Assembly (NCBI GenBank): GCA_019843655.1
Contig: JACDQD010000006.1
Location: forward strand, 25,934,246-25,998,245
Length of the DNA: 64,000 bases
Origin: Lethocerus indicus
Lineage: Eukaryota > Arthropoda > Insecta > Hemiptera > Belostomatidae
Direction: 5' to 3'
The position numbers and the translations under genes are program-made. Under the pieces are notes generated by a model. It did no database searches. It had not been told where the DNA came from and saw only the letters and a program-made list of their open reading frames with translations. Of the stretch, positions 1 to 12,210 are shown piece after piece; the first letter of the stretch is position 1, and each line of letters opens with the position of its first letter.

Positions 1-345
1 TCCCCTCGTCTGTATAAATAACGGGTGCATCGTACAAAACTCTCGTAACTTCCAACTCTGGGACAAGCGACGGCGTTATTGGAGCTCTAAATTCCGAAGG
101 GCGGCCCGATAAATAATTCGGTTGTTCTTGATCAACTGAGAAAGACTTTTGGCCCATTCCGCGGGCTAATCCTAATCCGATAATTAGTTCTATGAATAGA
201 AGGGCTAATTAGCCGATACGTTTCCCTGTAGTTTATTGCAGACAAACGCCGAGCAGGTGTTCCGAAGGTTGTTATTGCATTGTAGTCATATTTTATCCGA
301 GAAGTTGATCCTTTCTTTATGGACTGTAGTCACGTTGCCCGCGGG
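1..345. other. Non-coding, no feature seen
   Basis: Mixed-composition unique sequence at the window edge. No repeat family, RNA gene or convincing open frame is visible here. A gene or element extending from outside the window cannot be excluded. Confidence 0.5.
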
Positions 346-380
346 CGAATACTGAGGACGGCGAAAAGCCGAAACCCGGT
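346..380 (+). mobile_element. Foldback MITE fragment
   Basis: A short piece matching the inner part of the foldback family's right arm: ACTGAGGACGGCGAAAAGCC followed by GAAACCCGGT, against the family form ACTGAAGATGGCGAGCGGCC then GAAACCGGTC. Only about 30 bp survive, so this is probably an old relic. It could be chance, but the same string recurs many times elsewhere in the window. Confidence 0.5.
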
Positions 381-2160
381 ATCGTTTTTTGACGTTCGGA
401 ACGTCATTCGTTGGTTTCTAATTTGCCTGTCCAATAAAATGCGAAACACTTGGCACAAAATATTCCCTCTGCTAGCTGTCTTCCCCGTGTGTCAGAATGA
501 CCCACTGTCGAAGGTTAGGGTAGTCGGAATTTAAGGATAAAGAAGATTCGCGAGGGGGAAGAATGAGCCCGAGTTTAAAGGAGAGCAAATTAGTCTTATC
601 GGAAAAGAGAATCTTTTAGACAGAATGTCGAAAACCGAATAGGCGAACAACGAGCCTTTGAACGAGGAACAGGGATTCCTGTGGGATGAAGTGGTGGTGA
701 GAGGGAGAGAGGTGCAACCTCCTATCCCGGGTGTTGCAAAAAGAACTATATACCGCAGAGAACTTCTGAAGAGGGAAGACCGCGCCTGTACCTTAACGTA
801 GGAACCATTAACGCCTCCTCAAAACTCCCGTGCCGGTTATTTACTGCCCGCAGACGCCCTCCTTCCTCTCATCCACTCTTCGCCCGAGTCTAAATTTACA
901 TTGCATTCTGTCTGATTTCTTCCTCCTACTTGTTTCTTTTTGCGCGCGCCGATTCTTTGCAAGGTTTTCAACACTTGACAAATGTACGGCTTTTATCGGA
1001 TTCGGTTCGGGATGCCTATTTAAAAGCCGGCCCCACTGGGGGGCGCTTTACGTATCGCCGGTTGTACGATATACTGGCCTCAAGTGGACGTTATTTATTG
1101 CAAAATATTCTATCTAAACCCGCTTTTAATTTAACATTCTTCTTCAAATTTCTTTTATTATTTTATTATTGTGTACTTACAATTATAATAGGGCGAAACC
1201 CAACACGATATAAGCCGGAAGTGTATAGGTCTAAAAAGTCTGCATTCTATTCATAGAACAAGAAAATACTCTTAAGTATGAGATGACAATATAAAAAGAG
1301 TATGTTGGTAGAAAGCAGTTTAGTAACAATGTAGATTAACGAGTAATAAGTATTCGGTTAACAAATACGTACAGCACGTGGGAACAGATAGGTTTAAATG
1401 AAACTTCAATTGTGGACAAACAATAAATTATACATAGGGGAATTAATCGTTTGTTGATAAAAGGCATTCGGAATGACTCGGCTTTTATTTTCTGAATTTT
1501 GATTCCCACGTCGTAATTCCCGTTTATTCTAAAGGACGGGTTTATTATCACTGTCAAAGAGACAATGTGTCATTGTTGGCGACAACGAACGCAAGAACAG
1601 CGCGCAAAACACAAATTTAAAAAACACTGAGAAAAAAGTCATTTCTGTGTCTTGTAACGGGTTTGTTACAGAAAATTTACATTTGATTCTTGTATTGCAA
1701 TATATTGTATACCGCAGATCCGGTCCATTCCCAGATCATTTTCGGCTGCTAGATATTCCCACCGTGTGTTTGGCTCGGACACGAGGAAAAGTTTCCCTGG
1801 CTAAGATTAGCCGTGGAAAAATAAAAAAAAGGAAATCATTGAGAGAAAAACAAATACGAATTGACGGAAAAAATAAATAATTAGGAAACTAACTATTAGA
1901 AACTAATACTTTATATATTATGGTAGTATTGCCTGTAAATTGAATATGAAACGTGGCTTAGATGAAAATTTTTTGTCCTAATGTTCCGCAAGTCATCCGA
2001 GAACCGTTATGCGATGACTGTCTAAAGAGGCGCTGGCTTCCCAACGTGCTGCTTCTCTGTACCGAGATCGCGAAATCCGGTTTAAAATTCGGTTCTTACC
2101 AGCTGATTTAGCTATGCACTTGCGTTATTTACAATTACGGCCGATATTTTTTTTAAAAAT
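381..2160. other. AT-rich non-coding DNA
   Basis: Mostly AT-rich unique sequence with short pyrimidine-rich patches. The open frames are short, overlap in several frames and resemble no protein I recognise. No RNA gene or repeat is recognised. Confidence 0.5.
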
Positions 2161-2164
2161 AATT

Positions 2165-2340
2165 GTGTGTTTCTGTCTCCTCTCGCCGGTTCGGTCTTTT
2201 ACTGGACGCGGTTTCGGCCGCTCGCCGTCTTCAGTACCGGTGTTAGCCACTTTTGGCACTTCGGGCATCCTCACTGCACTGTTACTGTCACTTGTACTGC
2301 GAAGATGGCGAGCAGGCGATACCGGTCTAGCAAAAGACCG
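2165..2340. mobile_element. Foldback MITE copy 1 (partial)
   Basis: Carries the left arm (GTGTGTTTCTGTCTCCTCTC, then the GCCGGT/GGTCTTTT region and CGCCGTCTTCAGTACCGGTG), the central CACTGCACTGTTACTGTCAC stretch, and the start of the right arm ending in ACCGGTCTAGCAAAAGACCG. The right terminus is replaced by unrelated sequence after about 2340. The two arms are reverse complements, so the transcript or single strand could fold on itself. No coding capacity, so it is non-autonomous. Confidence 0.8.
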
Positions 2341-2841
2341 AATGTTAGTGCCGATATTTCAGCTTTCAATCGTTGATTTGATCCAACGCCAGACCGGTTT
2401 CGTTTTGACGCCGTCCGAACGATGATATTCCAAACAGTCTGGAGGGTGATTGGCGGAGGGGGGTGTGGAGGAGGAGGAGAAGGGTGGTCGAGGGTGCAGA
2501 AGACATTGTATCCAGAGTAAGTAGGCCGAACCGGTACCTGTGCCGGTACCGGTACCCCCCCCAACGGACAGGTGGCGGCCCCGGGGCCCCACGCGTCCCA
2601 ACCGAAACCCATCCACGGTTAAATCGCCGAACTGGACACGCTGCACAGATTGTGCAATTCTCCCAGGAGTACGCAGCAACAGGTTCCGTCGGGAGGGGTG
2701 CATTTAACAAAAAAAAAATATTCGCACAGAAGAGGGACCCGAATAACGTTATGCATAAATATGAATATCATTCTTTAGTCAGTTTCAAATTATAATTGAG
2801 ATAAAATTTGGGAAAATAACGGTGGCGGACCGATTATTTCT
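2341..2841. other. Non-coding spacer with GGTACC-rich palindromic patch
   Basis: Contains a purine-rich tract (GGAGGAGGAGGAGAAGGG, ~2468) and a local cluster of GGTACC palindromes around 2533-2558 within a GC-rich patch. Several overlapping open frames here are a side effect of composition and are not called as genes. Confidence 0.5.
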
Positions 2842-3057
2842 TCCGTAGATTTCCTGTGTTTCTGTCTCCTCTCGCCGGTTTGGTTTTTTGCTAGACCGGT
2901 TTCAGTCTTCCGCCGGTCTTCAGCAGCGGGATGTTTTTTGGGCATCCTCACTGCACTGTCACTGTCAGAAAACTGGCAGGAGACCAAACCAGCGAGAGGA
3001 GACAGAAACACGCGAATTCTACGGTATTCCAACCCCTCGCAGACCACAAAACAGGTA
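2842..3057. mobile_element. Foldback MITE copy 2
   Basis: Begins CCGTAGATTTCCTGTGTTTC and ends with the fullest right terminus of the family: GAATTCTACGGTATTCCAAC, CCCTCGCAGACCACAAAACAGGTA. Both arms are present but the middle is shortened: after CACTGCACTGTCACTGTC it passes directly into the right arm. No open frame of its own. Target-site duplication is not clear. Confidence 0.85.
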
Positions 3058-3354
3058 TTCCAAAATGATATTTTCGTATATTTCATCGATCTCTCCATCG
3101 AGCTACAGACTATTATTCTATACAACTCCTCTATGTTTTTATAATAATAATCATTATAGTGCGCTGTACAAGTGAATGACTGCGTTACCTCAAAAGGTAT
3201 CTGGTATTGTAATTGAGGACCGGTGTCTCGAGAGAAAAGTTGTGGAACCGTTTTGAAAGGAAAGATATGTTGTGTGTTAAAGAAATTAAAGAATTATGTT
3301 TAACTGGAGATATAATGGTCTAACAACAGCATTATGTAGAGGTGTAGAACTACA
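3058..3354. other. Non-coding, no feature seen
   Basis: AT-rich unique sequence between a foldback copy and a polypyrimidine tract; nothing recognised. Confidence 0.45.
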
Positions 3355-3470
3355 CATTTGTTTGGCAGTGTCTCTTTGAGCGGTCCCTGTAGCCTAGTTC
3401 CTTTTTTCCCTTTGCCCCATCCCTTTCTTCTTTTATTTTTTGCCTCTACGTCCGATTCCAGACTGCCGAG

Positions 3471-3501
<31 letters not shown>

Positions 3502-3870
3502 GTCTCTCCCACCATTTGCATATCCTTCCCTCTCCCTCGTGGCGGGCATAGTGCAATTGCACATGCACACTTTCTTTATTGAGCGGGGCACTAAATCTTG
3601 TCCGGCTCTCTTTCTCATCTCCCCCTCCGTCGTCCAGGTTTCTCTCCCGTTCTCTCTCTCCCTCCCGTTCTCTCCCTCTCTCCCTCTCTCCCTCCCGGCC
3701 GGCCACCTGGGATAGTTTTTGCGGCGTGGATCTTGTCTGGCCACCGCTGAATATTCTTCTCCCCCTTCTTCGTCCTCTCCCGTTCTCCGCTCTTCGTCGT
3801 CCTCTCCCCTCTCGCCGTTGTTCCGGTCGAGTTTTCTCCCCGTCGTACGGGCAAAACATCCTCGGTCCTC
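3355..3870. repeat. Polypyrimidine/polypurine tract with (CT)n
   Basis: About 500 bp with very strong strand asymmetry: the + strand is mostly C and T, with a pure (CT)n run at 3471-3502 and a TCTCTCCCTC-type run at 3640-3696. The long overlapping open frames on both strands here translate to Ser/Leu/Pro-rich or Arg/Glu-rich low-complexity sequence and are products of composition, not genes. Such tracts can form triplex (H-DNA) structures. Confidence 0.9.
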
Positions 3871-5020
3871 TGTCCGCCACATGAACCGCCCACATGTTCC
3901 TATTGCGCCACTATTTTCCGATGCGTGCACTCGCCTAACCTATTATTCCCGCACCGCTTCGATTTTTCGACTACCCAAGCCCGTATCGACTTAAAATTAG
4001 TGAAATAAAGCCGAACAAACAACGAAAAACATTTAAATTTGTGAAATTTTTCAAAATTATCTAAAACACCCTACATTCGTTTGTCATATAGATTAATCAA
4101 AATCATCAAATGTTGGAGTATGGTAAAATCGATAGTACAGCCTGAAATCTGTGAAAAACTTTCAAAAGTCCTTACGATAGTTAAAGAACCATAGAAATCG
4201 GTGAAACTAAAGAAAAACTGATGAAATTGTTAAATAAAATGGAAACAGAAAAAAAATGGTTTTTACGCTATAACTCGACTTTTATTGCAATATAACTGTT
4301 CTTTAATTATTTTTTTAAGGAATATATATAAGTTATCGACTAATGAATTTATTCTTCCGACGCGTTCGGCCAACGGTTTGACCATTCGCAAAGTAACCCC
4401 GGGGTTTGAACACGGTCGCATGGCTCGGCGGTAATTAAATTTTAGTATCACGAGAGAACTAATATCAAATACCTGATATACGGTTATATTAATATAATAT
4501 TGCGAAATGATCAAAGACAAAGTGGACATTATATCTGAAATTCCATTTGAAATATTTGTCTTTCGTTTGAACAATGCAGAGCCCGGTGTCGTACTCGGGA
4601 CCGCGTCCCCGCAGCCAATTCACCCGCCGTGGTCGTACCATTTTTGAAACTATCTTAATTGTTCTTTGTAAAATTTAAATTATATCTAAATATTATATAG
4701 TAGTTGCCTGATGTACGAATCTATTCGGATTCGAGTGACCACACAACACAGTCACGACAGACTGCCATTAGAATTCAGACTTGCTGGTGAAATTTCTTGT
4801 TGTGAAAAATAATTCGATACGCGACCGGAACTCGGACTCCGGTTGACGCGTCAATGCAGCGGTGCTTTAAGAACCGAAACAGTAATTTCAAAACTTCTTT
4901 ATTTCGTTATAATGCGTTCAATACGATTGTTGGCGCACGTATATTTGTGAATGTAATTAAGCACACTGGCCCGGTGGCCTAACCATTGATTTATATGAAT
5001 GAATACATATTTAAATTAAA
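3871..5020. other. AT-rich non-coding DNA
   Basis: AT-rich unique sequence. A tRNA-like T-arm string near 4395-4415 was examined and rejected. No gene, RNA gene or element is recognised. Confidence 0.5.
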
Positions 5021-5312
5021 AAAATGGACTGCCACGTTTTTAGAATTCAGTGTAAAATCGTCAGAATTGCCCATAATCTGTGTGAAATCTGAAAATTTGA
5101 GACGGCTATGAAAATCGGTGTAAATGAAAACGACTACAAAAAATGTACTGCGTACATTTTCCGGGACTATCATAAAATTTTCAGAATTCTGTGTAAAATC
5201 ATCAAAATAGCTTACAATTTGTAGGAAATGTGAAATTTGGAGTCGATTTTAAACATCGATATAAATGAGAACTGCTACAAAAAATGGACTGCGTAAATTT
5301 TCCAGGATTATC
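5021..5312. repeat. Imperfect ~140-bp tandem repeat, about 2.2 copies
   Basis: The phrase CTACAAAAAATGGACTGCG and its variants recur at about 5021, 5136 and 5275. Between them the order is shared: AGAATTC-GTGTAAAATC, then CAGAATTG or CAAAATAG, then a TGTGAAAT-type stretch, then ATAAATGAGAAC or GTAAATGAAAAC. The second unit is about 140 bp; the first lacks about 20 bp. Divergence between units shows the duplication is old. Confidence 0.75.
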
Positions 5313-6014
5313 ATCTGCTTTTTTGTCTTCTTCTATCGTCCTTTTTCCTGTTCTTCTTCTTCTTCTTCGGGAGCCAAGTAAGCGATTGCCGTCGTCCCGG
5401 TTAAATATGTCATTAATTGAGGAGCGTTAATCTGGCGTGTTGATCTCCGTACCGGGAGATATATGGGACCGGTTCCCGTTTTTTTTTCTTTATTTTTTAT
5501 TTTATTTTATATTGGAAGAAGCCGAGAGTACACCTTGTGGCGGCGGCGGTTGCTGTGGAGCTCACAAAAGAAACGGACAAAACGCGCTAACGAACTTGGA
5601 TTTAAATTCTAGGGATGCCGCAACGGCCGATGCAAAACCGACCCTCCCCTTCACAACGCCTTTATTCGGCGACGAATTCATTCGCCAGCGAAGTTTCGAA
5701 GTCCGCCGATTGTGTCCCGCTTCAGGTACTTCACCACACACAGGTATTTCAACCGCCATTAAAATTAATTACAATAATTCGTCGATTCGTTTCCGGGGCC
5801 ATTCATATCGAGAAGTTGATATTTAGCCGCACCAAAAAATACCTTCGAGCCCAAGCGGTCTTCTGCGTCTCCTTCAGTGGTCCCAATCCTCTCCGTGTCC
5901 TTTGTTGTCCGGATTCGATTTCAAAATTAAGTATAATCTCGTCTTCTGTTATTTCTTTTATTATAACTCTAGGAATGATTACGAACTCCGGTCCTCTAAT
6001 GACCCAAACAGCCT
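5313..6014. other. Non-coding spacer with (TTC)n and T-rich tract
   Basis: Contains a short (TTC)n run at 5353-5370 and T-rich sequence at 5478-5512. The open frame crossing this region (5437-5826) translates to a Phe-rich start followed by a Gly/Cys patch and matches no family I recognise. Confidence 0.45.
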
Positions 6015-6180
6015 TTGAAATGCCTGGAAAGAATTTTTCCAGGCATAAACCACCGGATCTACTGCAGTTTATGAGGTCTTCTCGCTGAACGAATTTATCC
6101 GGTTTTGCGACCGGGATTCGAACCCTCGTCGTCCGAGCATTCTGGAAACTGGAATTCATTTCCAGCCTGGATTGTCCGAC
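6015..6180 (-). repeat. Possible tRNA-derived SINE relic (B-box-like)
   Basis: On the minus strand GAGGGTTCGAATCCCGGTCG (about 6107-6126) contains a perfect tRNA T-loop/B-box core, GGTTCGAATCC. About 90 bp downstream on the same strand lies a hairpin, CCTGGAAAAATTCTTTCCAGG in shape, near 6023-6043. No full cloverleaf and no clear A box is seen, so an intact tRNA gene is unlikely. A similar B-box with a downstream hairpin occurs at 57.8 kb. Confidence 0.3.
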
Positions 6181-9100
6181 TGTTGGTCGAGATTGCGCCG
6201 CAGGTTCGCATTTAAAAAAGGGGGGACTCTCTCCATATTCCAGCGGAGCTGAGTCACACCGCGCCCCCCCCCCTCAAGGGTCAATGCCACGCTTAACCCA
6301 AATGCCTTAAATTACTCCGGATCTCGCGCCTTCTGTATTTAAATCGAAAGTCACTACTCTGAATTGTACATAAATTAGTAACAAACCTTCGCATGACCAT
6401 TTTGTTTTTTCAAGATAAAAGTAGTTTTGTGCACCCGCAACGGTTCGTTGTATCACAACTCGAACGTTCCACGTTGATGATGATGTTATCCAGATGGTGT
6501 ATCATGAGTAATGACGATTGTATATAGACTGGTATGCTATCATACTAACGTACATAGCAACAAAAATATACAAGAAAGAAGAGGAAACAATCATATTCCA
6601 GACCCTCACAGAAGACACAAGATACGTATTCCAAGCGAATTTCTGCAATGTGCAGAGGAAAAAATAACTACTCATCCGAGATAATAACTTCAGGAAAACA
6701 GTTTCACTTCTCATTTTGTCTCAAGCAAAAACTGTTCAATGATAGTCGCTTCTTATAAATATCACTAAAAACAAAATAAATCATATACCTTTTTTAAATG
6801 TTTTAATAAATATTACTCCGATTAGGTTTCTGCGACTACAATTCGAATTATTCATAACATCCGATAAGATCGCGTAATATTGTGGGCAGAAACCCAGTTT
6901 TTTTTTTTAATTTGAAAAACATCCCCTTCAGAGGTATCGAAAGGGTTTCCACCACCAGAATTCCAACCAGGATTGCTCTGTAACTTCCCTAAAGATGCGA
7001 ACCCCGTATCCAGGTCTTATATTCCAATATTAGAATTAAATTTAACAACATATTGACGGAAATTTCAGGTTTGTGCCTCCTGACCCACGATTGGAATAAT
7101 CGCTTATTCGTACTGAAATAGACCGTTGTAGGCCGGCGGGCGTATTCTCAAATATGTATTCCTTTGAAGCTGATCTATTATTGGAAATTACCGTCCACTC
7201 TAATCGACACTAAACCGGTGAAATTAAGCAGATTGATCAATTTCATCGAAAAAGGGAAGTCGAAGCTACGATAATCGTATCGACAATTCATTCATGCCAA
7301 TTAAACGGATATTTTGTATCGCAAATCATTATATAATTCTAAGGAAAGCATTGAACCAAGTATCCTTTATCTTTTCGTGTTATACTGATTTAAATATTTT
7401 TTGTAATAACAACGGTTCGCTGCCAGTGGCCTCGAAGAATGTGTTACGTCAGTACTCTATACGCAATCGCTGGAAATAAATATAAACCCCCCAAAAAACA
7501 TCAAAATATGGTGGATTATACCGGGATTTTTTCCTGATTCCTACAATGTAACGGTTTTTCGAAGGTGGAGTGTGTCGTGAAGAAAATTTAAATTTCAAAC
7601 AGTCTGGAATAAAAATTAATAAAAAACGATCCAATAATTTCCTATTTGGCTGTACCGAGACACAATATTGATATCTGTATTAATTGAAAACAATTCCGAT
7701 GATATCGGAAAAATATTTTTTAATGGCGGCATGAAATTCAAAGACCGCCGGGACCTTTTCGAACGTTCGGACCTTCGAAACCTGCCCCGCACTTGTACTA
7801 TTGTAATGGGAGCTCCGTTTTCCTCGGACCGTGACGGTGTAAAGCCCACAACTTTGTAATGTCGCGTGCCATGTTTCGTCCATAAAATTCGTCCCACTCG
7901 TTGGAATAATATCAGCGCCAAGGAGTATATAAAGTGGGTTCAACCTCCGTTTGAACCGAAAATACGGATAATCGGAACAGGGCCCGAAGCAAAAAGAAAA
8001 AGGAAAAGCACCGGTGTAGAGAGGTTATACAGGTTGTACGTAGGTTTCATACAAAATTTATGTACATATTTATCTGTATAAAATCGATAACCGCCTGTTA
8101 AAAGACGTTACAGCTTAATTATATTTAGAATTATAAATCACTGTCTCCTTTTCTCTTGCTTTTTGCTCCTTAATATTTAAATATGATTCATTTAACTGCT
8201 GAAAATATATTTTATTTTAATAGTGTATTTCTTAATTTAAATATTCACCGCTGACACCGCTGAAAGTATAAATATACAGTTTTATGGAATTATTTTATCG
8301 ATAGGAAATTGATTTAAATAGAAATTTGGGCCACTGCTTTTCTCTATTTCACCTTGTTTACTGTACTTTATAATGGCTGTTTTATTTTAAAAAAATAGTA
8401 AAAGTTAAACTGCAGTCGAACGTGCTTTCGAAAGGATTGGTGTATGCTTTTACAGAAAAAAAAATTTTTCGATAGAAATAATTTGAATCATCGATACGAT
8501 GTCATTATTGTAATTCTGCAGTCGTTAGTAGAACGGTACTCAACAATGTATCCTTCTGTGGGAAATACAAGAATATATCTATTTTGTGGTTGTTTATGCT
8601 TGTAATTGTCGATTCCTTCGTGAACAATAAATAAATCCGGGGAATGTGTAAAATCGAATACAAAAATTCTATATATTAATGCTACACATTGTAGGAACCT
8701 ATTATTTATTTAATAAACTGTATTCGCTAAACATAAATGAATAGGGAAATGGACCTGTTACTTCAAATATTTATCAGTTTTTTATATATAAAAGTACTTG
8801 CGTAAGAATCAAGTACTTTGGATTCCACACAGTAGAGTACACTACGGCCAATATCAAATCATTTTTCCGGGTACAATTTTCACTGTATCATTTAACACTT
8901 CAGTAGATTGTGTAATCCTTGTATTTTATTGTTGGTAAGTCGTTGAACTGAACTGAAGTTATGAATAACTCGAGGTAGGCGGAGGACCGAAGTGTGCCGT
9001 CCCCGGTGGTATCTGAAGTTGCTGACGCAGTGCTGAGCTCTCCGCCGTGCGGGGACTACTCTCGATTGCCGGCTCGTTAACTTTTATTGCCGCCATAAAA

Positions 9101-9600
9101 ACCACCTCTGTCCCCTCTGCCGCTCTCGCCTTTTTATGCGTCGACGTAAAAAAAATAAACGCGATAAAAACAATCCGATATGACAATGTGTAACTTACCT
9201 ACTCATAGTGGCGGAATTCCTCCAGGGAAATCTACTCGTGGAATTTCCTGGAAGGAGCTGAAATTGAAGCGGACAACACGCAATATAAATTTCAACAGTT
9301 ATATTGGGTGCGATATCAGTTGGCAATGGTGCCCAGTAATGCGGGATGGAATCAAGTCATTTGGGGACTTAACGCCGACCCACTTACAGGTGTATACGAG
9401 ACCCGCCCTGATGAAGGAACCGGGTAAGATTTCCGAAACGTCGGGAGCGGCAAAACCTTTAAACACAGGAAATATTCCGGAATAGCACGGGATCAACCCC
9501 TGCCAACACAGTTTCTGCCCCCACAGTATTACGCGCCCAACAAACACAACATTTGTTCGATCTTTTGTTTCCCCTCCCCGTTTGATGGTACTGCACAACA
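6181..9600. other. Long AT-rich non-coding stretch
   Basis: More than 3 kb of mostly AT-rich unique sequence, with a C-run near 6263. Open frames are short and none looks protein-like by composition or recognisable motif. No RNA gene or mobile element recognised. Confidence 0.5.
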
Positions 9601-9629
9601 AGAGAAACTCGAGACCTAAAACCAACCGA

Positions 9630-9950
9630 AAATCCGAAAGAAACTTAAACCGTGAAACCGTGAAGTGACCGTGAAAACAGGATGCTCCACAAGCATACCA
9701 TGTACCAGACTCAAGAAACAGACAGAAGGTATAATAAAAAGTTTTCATTTATCACTCAGAAATAGGATTACCCTACGCTCCTTCCGGGGAAAACGCTGGT
9801 ACAGAGCGTCCTCAGGAGAGGCGAAGTGACCGTGAAGACCGTGAAAAGGTTCCAGAGAGTTCCAGAGTGACACAGCGAAAGACCAAAACGGCGAACTGGA
9901 CACAAGATCGGAAAGTCACTGTACCGTCTCCTCGGAGACAGAATAATACC
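9630..9950. mobile_element. Possible highly diverged foldback-related sequence
   Basis: Repeats the phrase GAAGTGACCGTGAA twice (about 9660 and 9825) and contains AGCGAAAGACCAAAACGGCG, close to the family phrase AGCAAAAGACCGAACCGGCG, followed by CCGTCTCCTCGGAGACAGA. The order resembles the right arm of the foldback MITE but divergence is high. It may be an ancient copy or a rearranged fragment. Confidence 0.35.
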
Positions 9951-10030
9951 AAAACATTAAGCGAATAAGAAAGTTTTTTGCATAATTTCATAGAAAAAAA
10001 AGAACCATTAAAATTTGATTAAGAAATAAG

Positions 10031-10246
10031 GTTTTTTTGTGGTCTACAATACCGTAGATAGGGTTGGAGTACCGTAGGGTTTGGTCATCTGTCAAGTGAC
10101 GGTGACAGTGAAGTGAGGACGCGCCCAAAAAATAAAAATCCAAAAAAGTGACTGACACCGCTCTACTGAAGACGGCGAGCAGCCGAAACCCCGGACCAAA
10201 CCGGCGAGAGAAGGCAGAAACATACGAAATCTACAATAAGGTTTTT
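10031..10246. mobile_element. Foldback MITE copy 3
   Basis: Left terminus GTTTTTTTGTGGTCTACAAT then ACCGTAGATA; middle GTGACGGTGACAGTGAAGTG; right arm CTACTGAAGACGGCGAGCAG and GCCGAAACC, ending GAAATCTACAATAAGG. A near-identical string, AATAAGGTTTTTGT, occurs at both ends (10025-10040 and 10235-10248) and may be a target-site duplication or a shared terminus. Non-coding. Confidence 0.8.
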
Positions 10247-10248
10247 GT

Positions 10249-10577
10249 ACCGTGATCCGCTTGTAGCTGTTCCCCGAGCCCGGTTCAACGATGTTCAACG
10301 CGAAATTGTATGCGACGGGAAAAGAATAACCCCGAAGGAGGCTGGAAGACAGTGGAGGAATGACGGTAGGTAGGTTGGAGGGAGGGAGGCAGAGTGCATA
10401 TTTCCATACAATAAAATGCACTCAGTTGTGGCCGAGTGTGCCCGTCGGTGTGGCACAGTGTCGGTGTACAGTCCGGTGTCGAAGCTACGATGCACCCGCC
10501 ACCCAGCCCCCAGCCAAGGGACCCTCTTTAGTTTCTTTCTTTTGCACCATTTCTTCCTCTTTTTCTTAGCTCTCCCT

Positions 10578-10608
<31 letters not shown>

Positions 10609-11218
10609 AGCCGAGTTTTTCTCCCGACCGCGCTCTTCTTCTTCTTCTCCTCCCGAGCCCCGGTCTGTATTAAAAAGCGAGCTCTGAGATAGAGAGAGAG
10701 AGAGAGAAGACGACGGGGCAGAAAGAAATGCGGGGAGGAAGAGCGAGATAAAGCGACACCGGAGGAGGGAGGGGGGCGAGAGGGAGAGACGCCATTATCT
10801 GGCTAATTAATCTGGAATTTCATTAAAGTTGTCTTTTTCATTCGAGGAAAGCAACAATCACTCTCCCTCGTTACTTCTTTAACCGGGCTGCGACCGCGGC
10901 AATGGAAACTTGGCTAATCTAAATCTATAATTTGAATTTTCGAGTAAAAACGTCTAGAACGAGAGGGGCGTTAAACGCCGGCGGCCTCTGTACGGATATT
11001 GGTAAGTTCTTCGAGCGGGATATTGGCTCAATAAACGCAGGATTTTCAATATTTATTCCTCGATTTTAGATTTTAACGTGTTTAAATCGCTAACTGATAC
11101 AACTTTTCACCGAAAAAAATGGTCATTGGGGGCCGCAGAATGGTGAAAAAACCTTCAACTCTGTCTTTTAATCTTTTAAGCATGGTCGATGCCGATGTTG
11201 AAATCGGCCGCTGAAGTT
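10249..11218. repeat. Non-coding region with (CT)n and (AG)n tracts
   Basis: Holds a pyrimidine-rich stretch with (CT)n at 10571-10608, a (TTC)n patch near 10640, and (AG)n at 10689-10709, separated by about 80 bp. The opposed polypyrimidine and polypurine tracts form an imperfect inverted repeat. The remainder is unique sequence without recognised genes. Confidence 0.8.
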
Positions 11219-11219
11219 G

Positions 11220-11252
11220 GCGGACGGACGAAACCGGTCTAGCGGATAAAAA
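11220..11252 (+). mobile_element. Foldback MITE fragment
   Basis: GGACGAAACCGGTCTAGCGG matches the core of the right arm (GGCCGAAACCGGTCTAGCAA). Only about 30 bp are recognisable. Confidence 0.45.
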
Positions 11253-11639
11253 TTACCAACTAATGGGAAGACCTTATCAGTTCGATGATTTGTAAAAACT
11301 TCGGTACAAATATCGGTGAAATCCGCAATGACTTAGTTGCCGGCCCAATGCTGGGATCCGCTGCGCTCTGTAAATTCGGTCTATATTTAAGGCCCTATTA
11401 TAAGTTGCGACACTTTAAATAAACAAGAAGGCGCCTCCTTGTTTTAATTATTGCTTGTAATATATATAATATTGTAATGTATATAATATTTAGAATACAA
11501 ACTCGGTCGATTTGGAAATAAGCGTTCCAAAGTGGGGATATAGGAGGAGTGGGCGGCGGGAGTCACGATCACGATAGTGTTTGTGACGAGGGATGAAATA
11601 TCCGATAGGAGGGCGTAAATATTTGGCGAGAGGCCGGCC

Positions 11640-11680
11640 GACTTAAATACACCGGCCTACGATATACTACCAGTCGAGCG
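11640..11680 (+). promoter_or_regulatory. Possible TATA plus initiator pair
   Basis: CTTAAATAC (11642-11650) is followed 28 bp downstream by CCAGTC (11670-11675), close to the arthropod initiator TCAGT. Spacing fits a core promoter. No transcript or downstream coding exon is visible, so this may be chance. Confidence 0.2.
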
Positions 11681-12193
11681 TCGTGTAAGCATTGCCCTTC
11701 GCTGCAATAATGCATGCACTGCTCGCATGATGCGTTCGGTCGTGTCCGAAGCGAGGCCTCGCCAGCTTCTTATAGACTCGTGAATATTGGGCCGGTTCCT
11801 CCGTCCGCTGAGTCACAAATTTGGAAACTTTCGTGAAAACTACGCGCAGATATTCAGATGGAATGAACCGAACGACGGAAGAAATACGTAGACGAAGAAA
11901 AAAAATTTTCCATTACAATTTTCATACCTGTTTTCTTTTATTTATTGTATGCGGATATTTGAAATATTAATACTATACTCAATGTGATGAGTTTGATAAT
12001 CTGTAAACTGTCGATGTACTCAGGGCAGCACAGCGGGGCAGGACATTTTAACGTCGACTTATATAAAATAATTTACTTCTTTCATTACAATTTTCACGAT
12101 TTTTTTTTTAATTATTAAATACAGGTACGTTAAGTACGAATACTTAGTTCGTAACAATGTATTGGGGCGGCAACTAAGTCGTTGCGGATCTCG

Positions 12194-12210
12194 CCGATAG
12201 ATGGCGTTAT
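12194..12210 (+). promoter_or_regulatory. CTCF-like motif 1
   Basis: CCGATAGATGGCGTTA resembles the AGRTGGCGC core bound by CTCF, with one core position differing. Interpreted together with the stronger match 0.84 kb downstream. Confidence 0.25.

Noticed and set aside
3433..3930. 165- and 149-codon minus-strand frames rich in Arg/Glu/Gly
   Set aside because: Direct translation of the polypurine strand of a (CT)n-rich tract.
4385..4425. tRNA-like string GTTCAAACCCC on the minus strand
   Set aside because: The T stem does not pair properly and no acceptor stem or A box is found.
9180..9748. Open frames of 101 and 149 codons on opposite strands
   Set aside because: They overlap each other on opposite strands and neither resembles a known domain.
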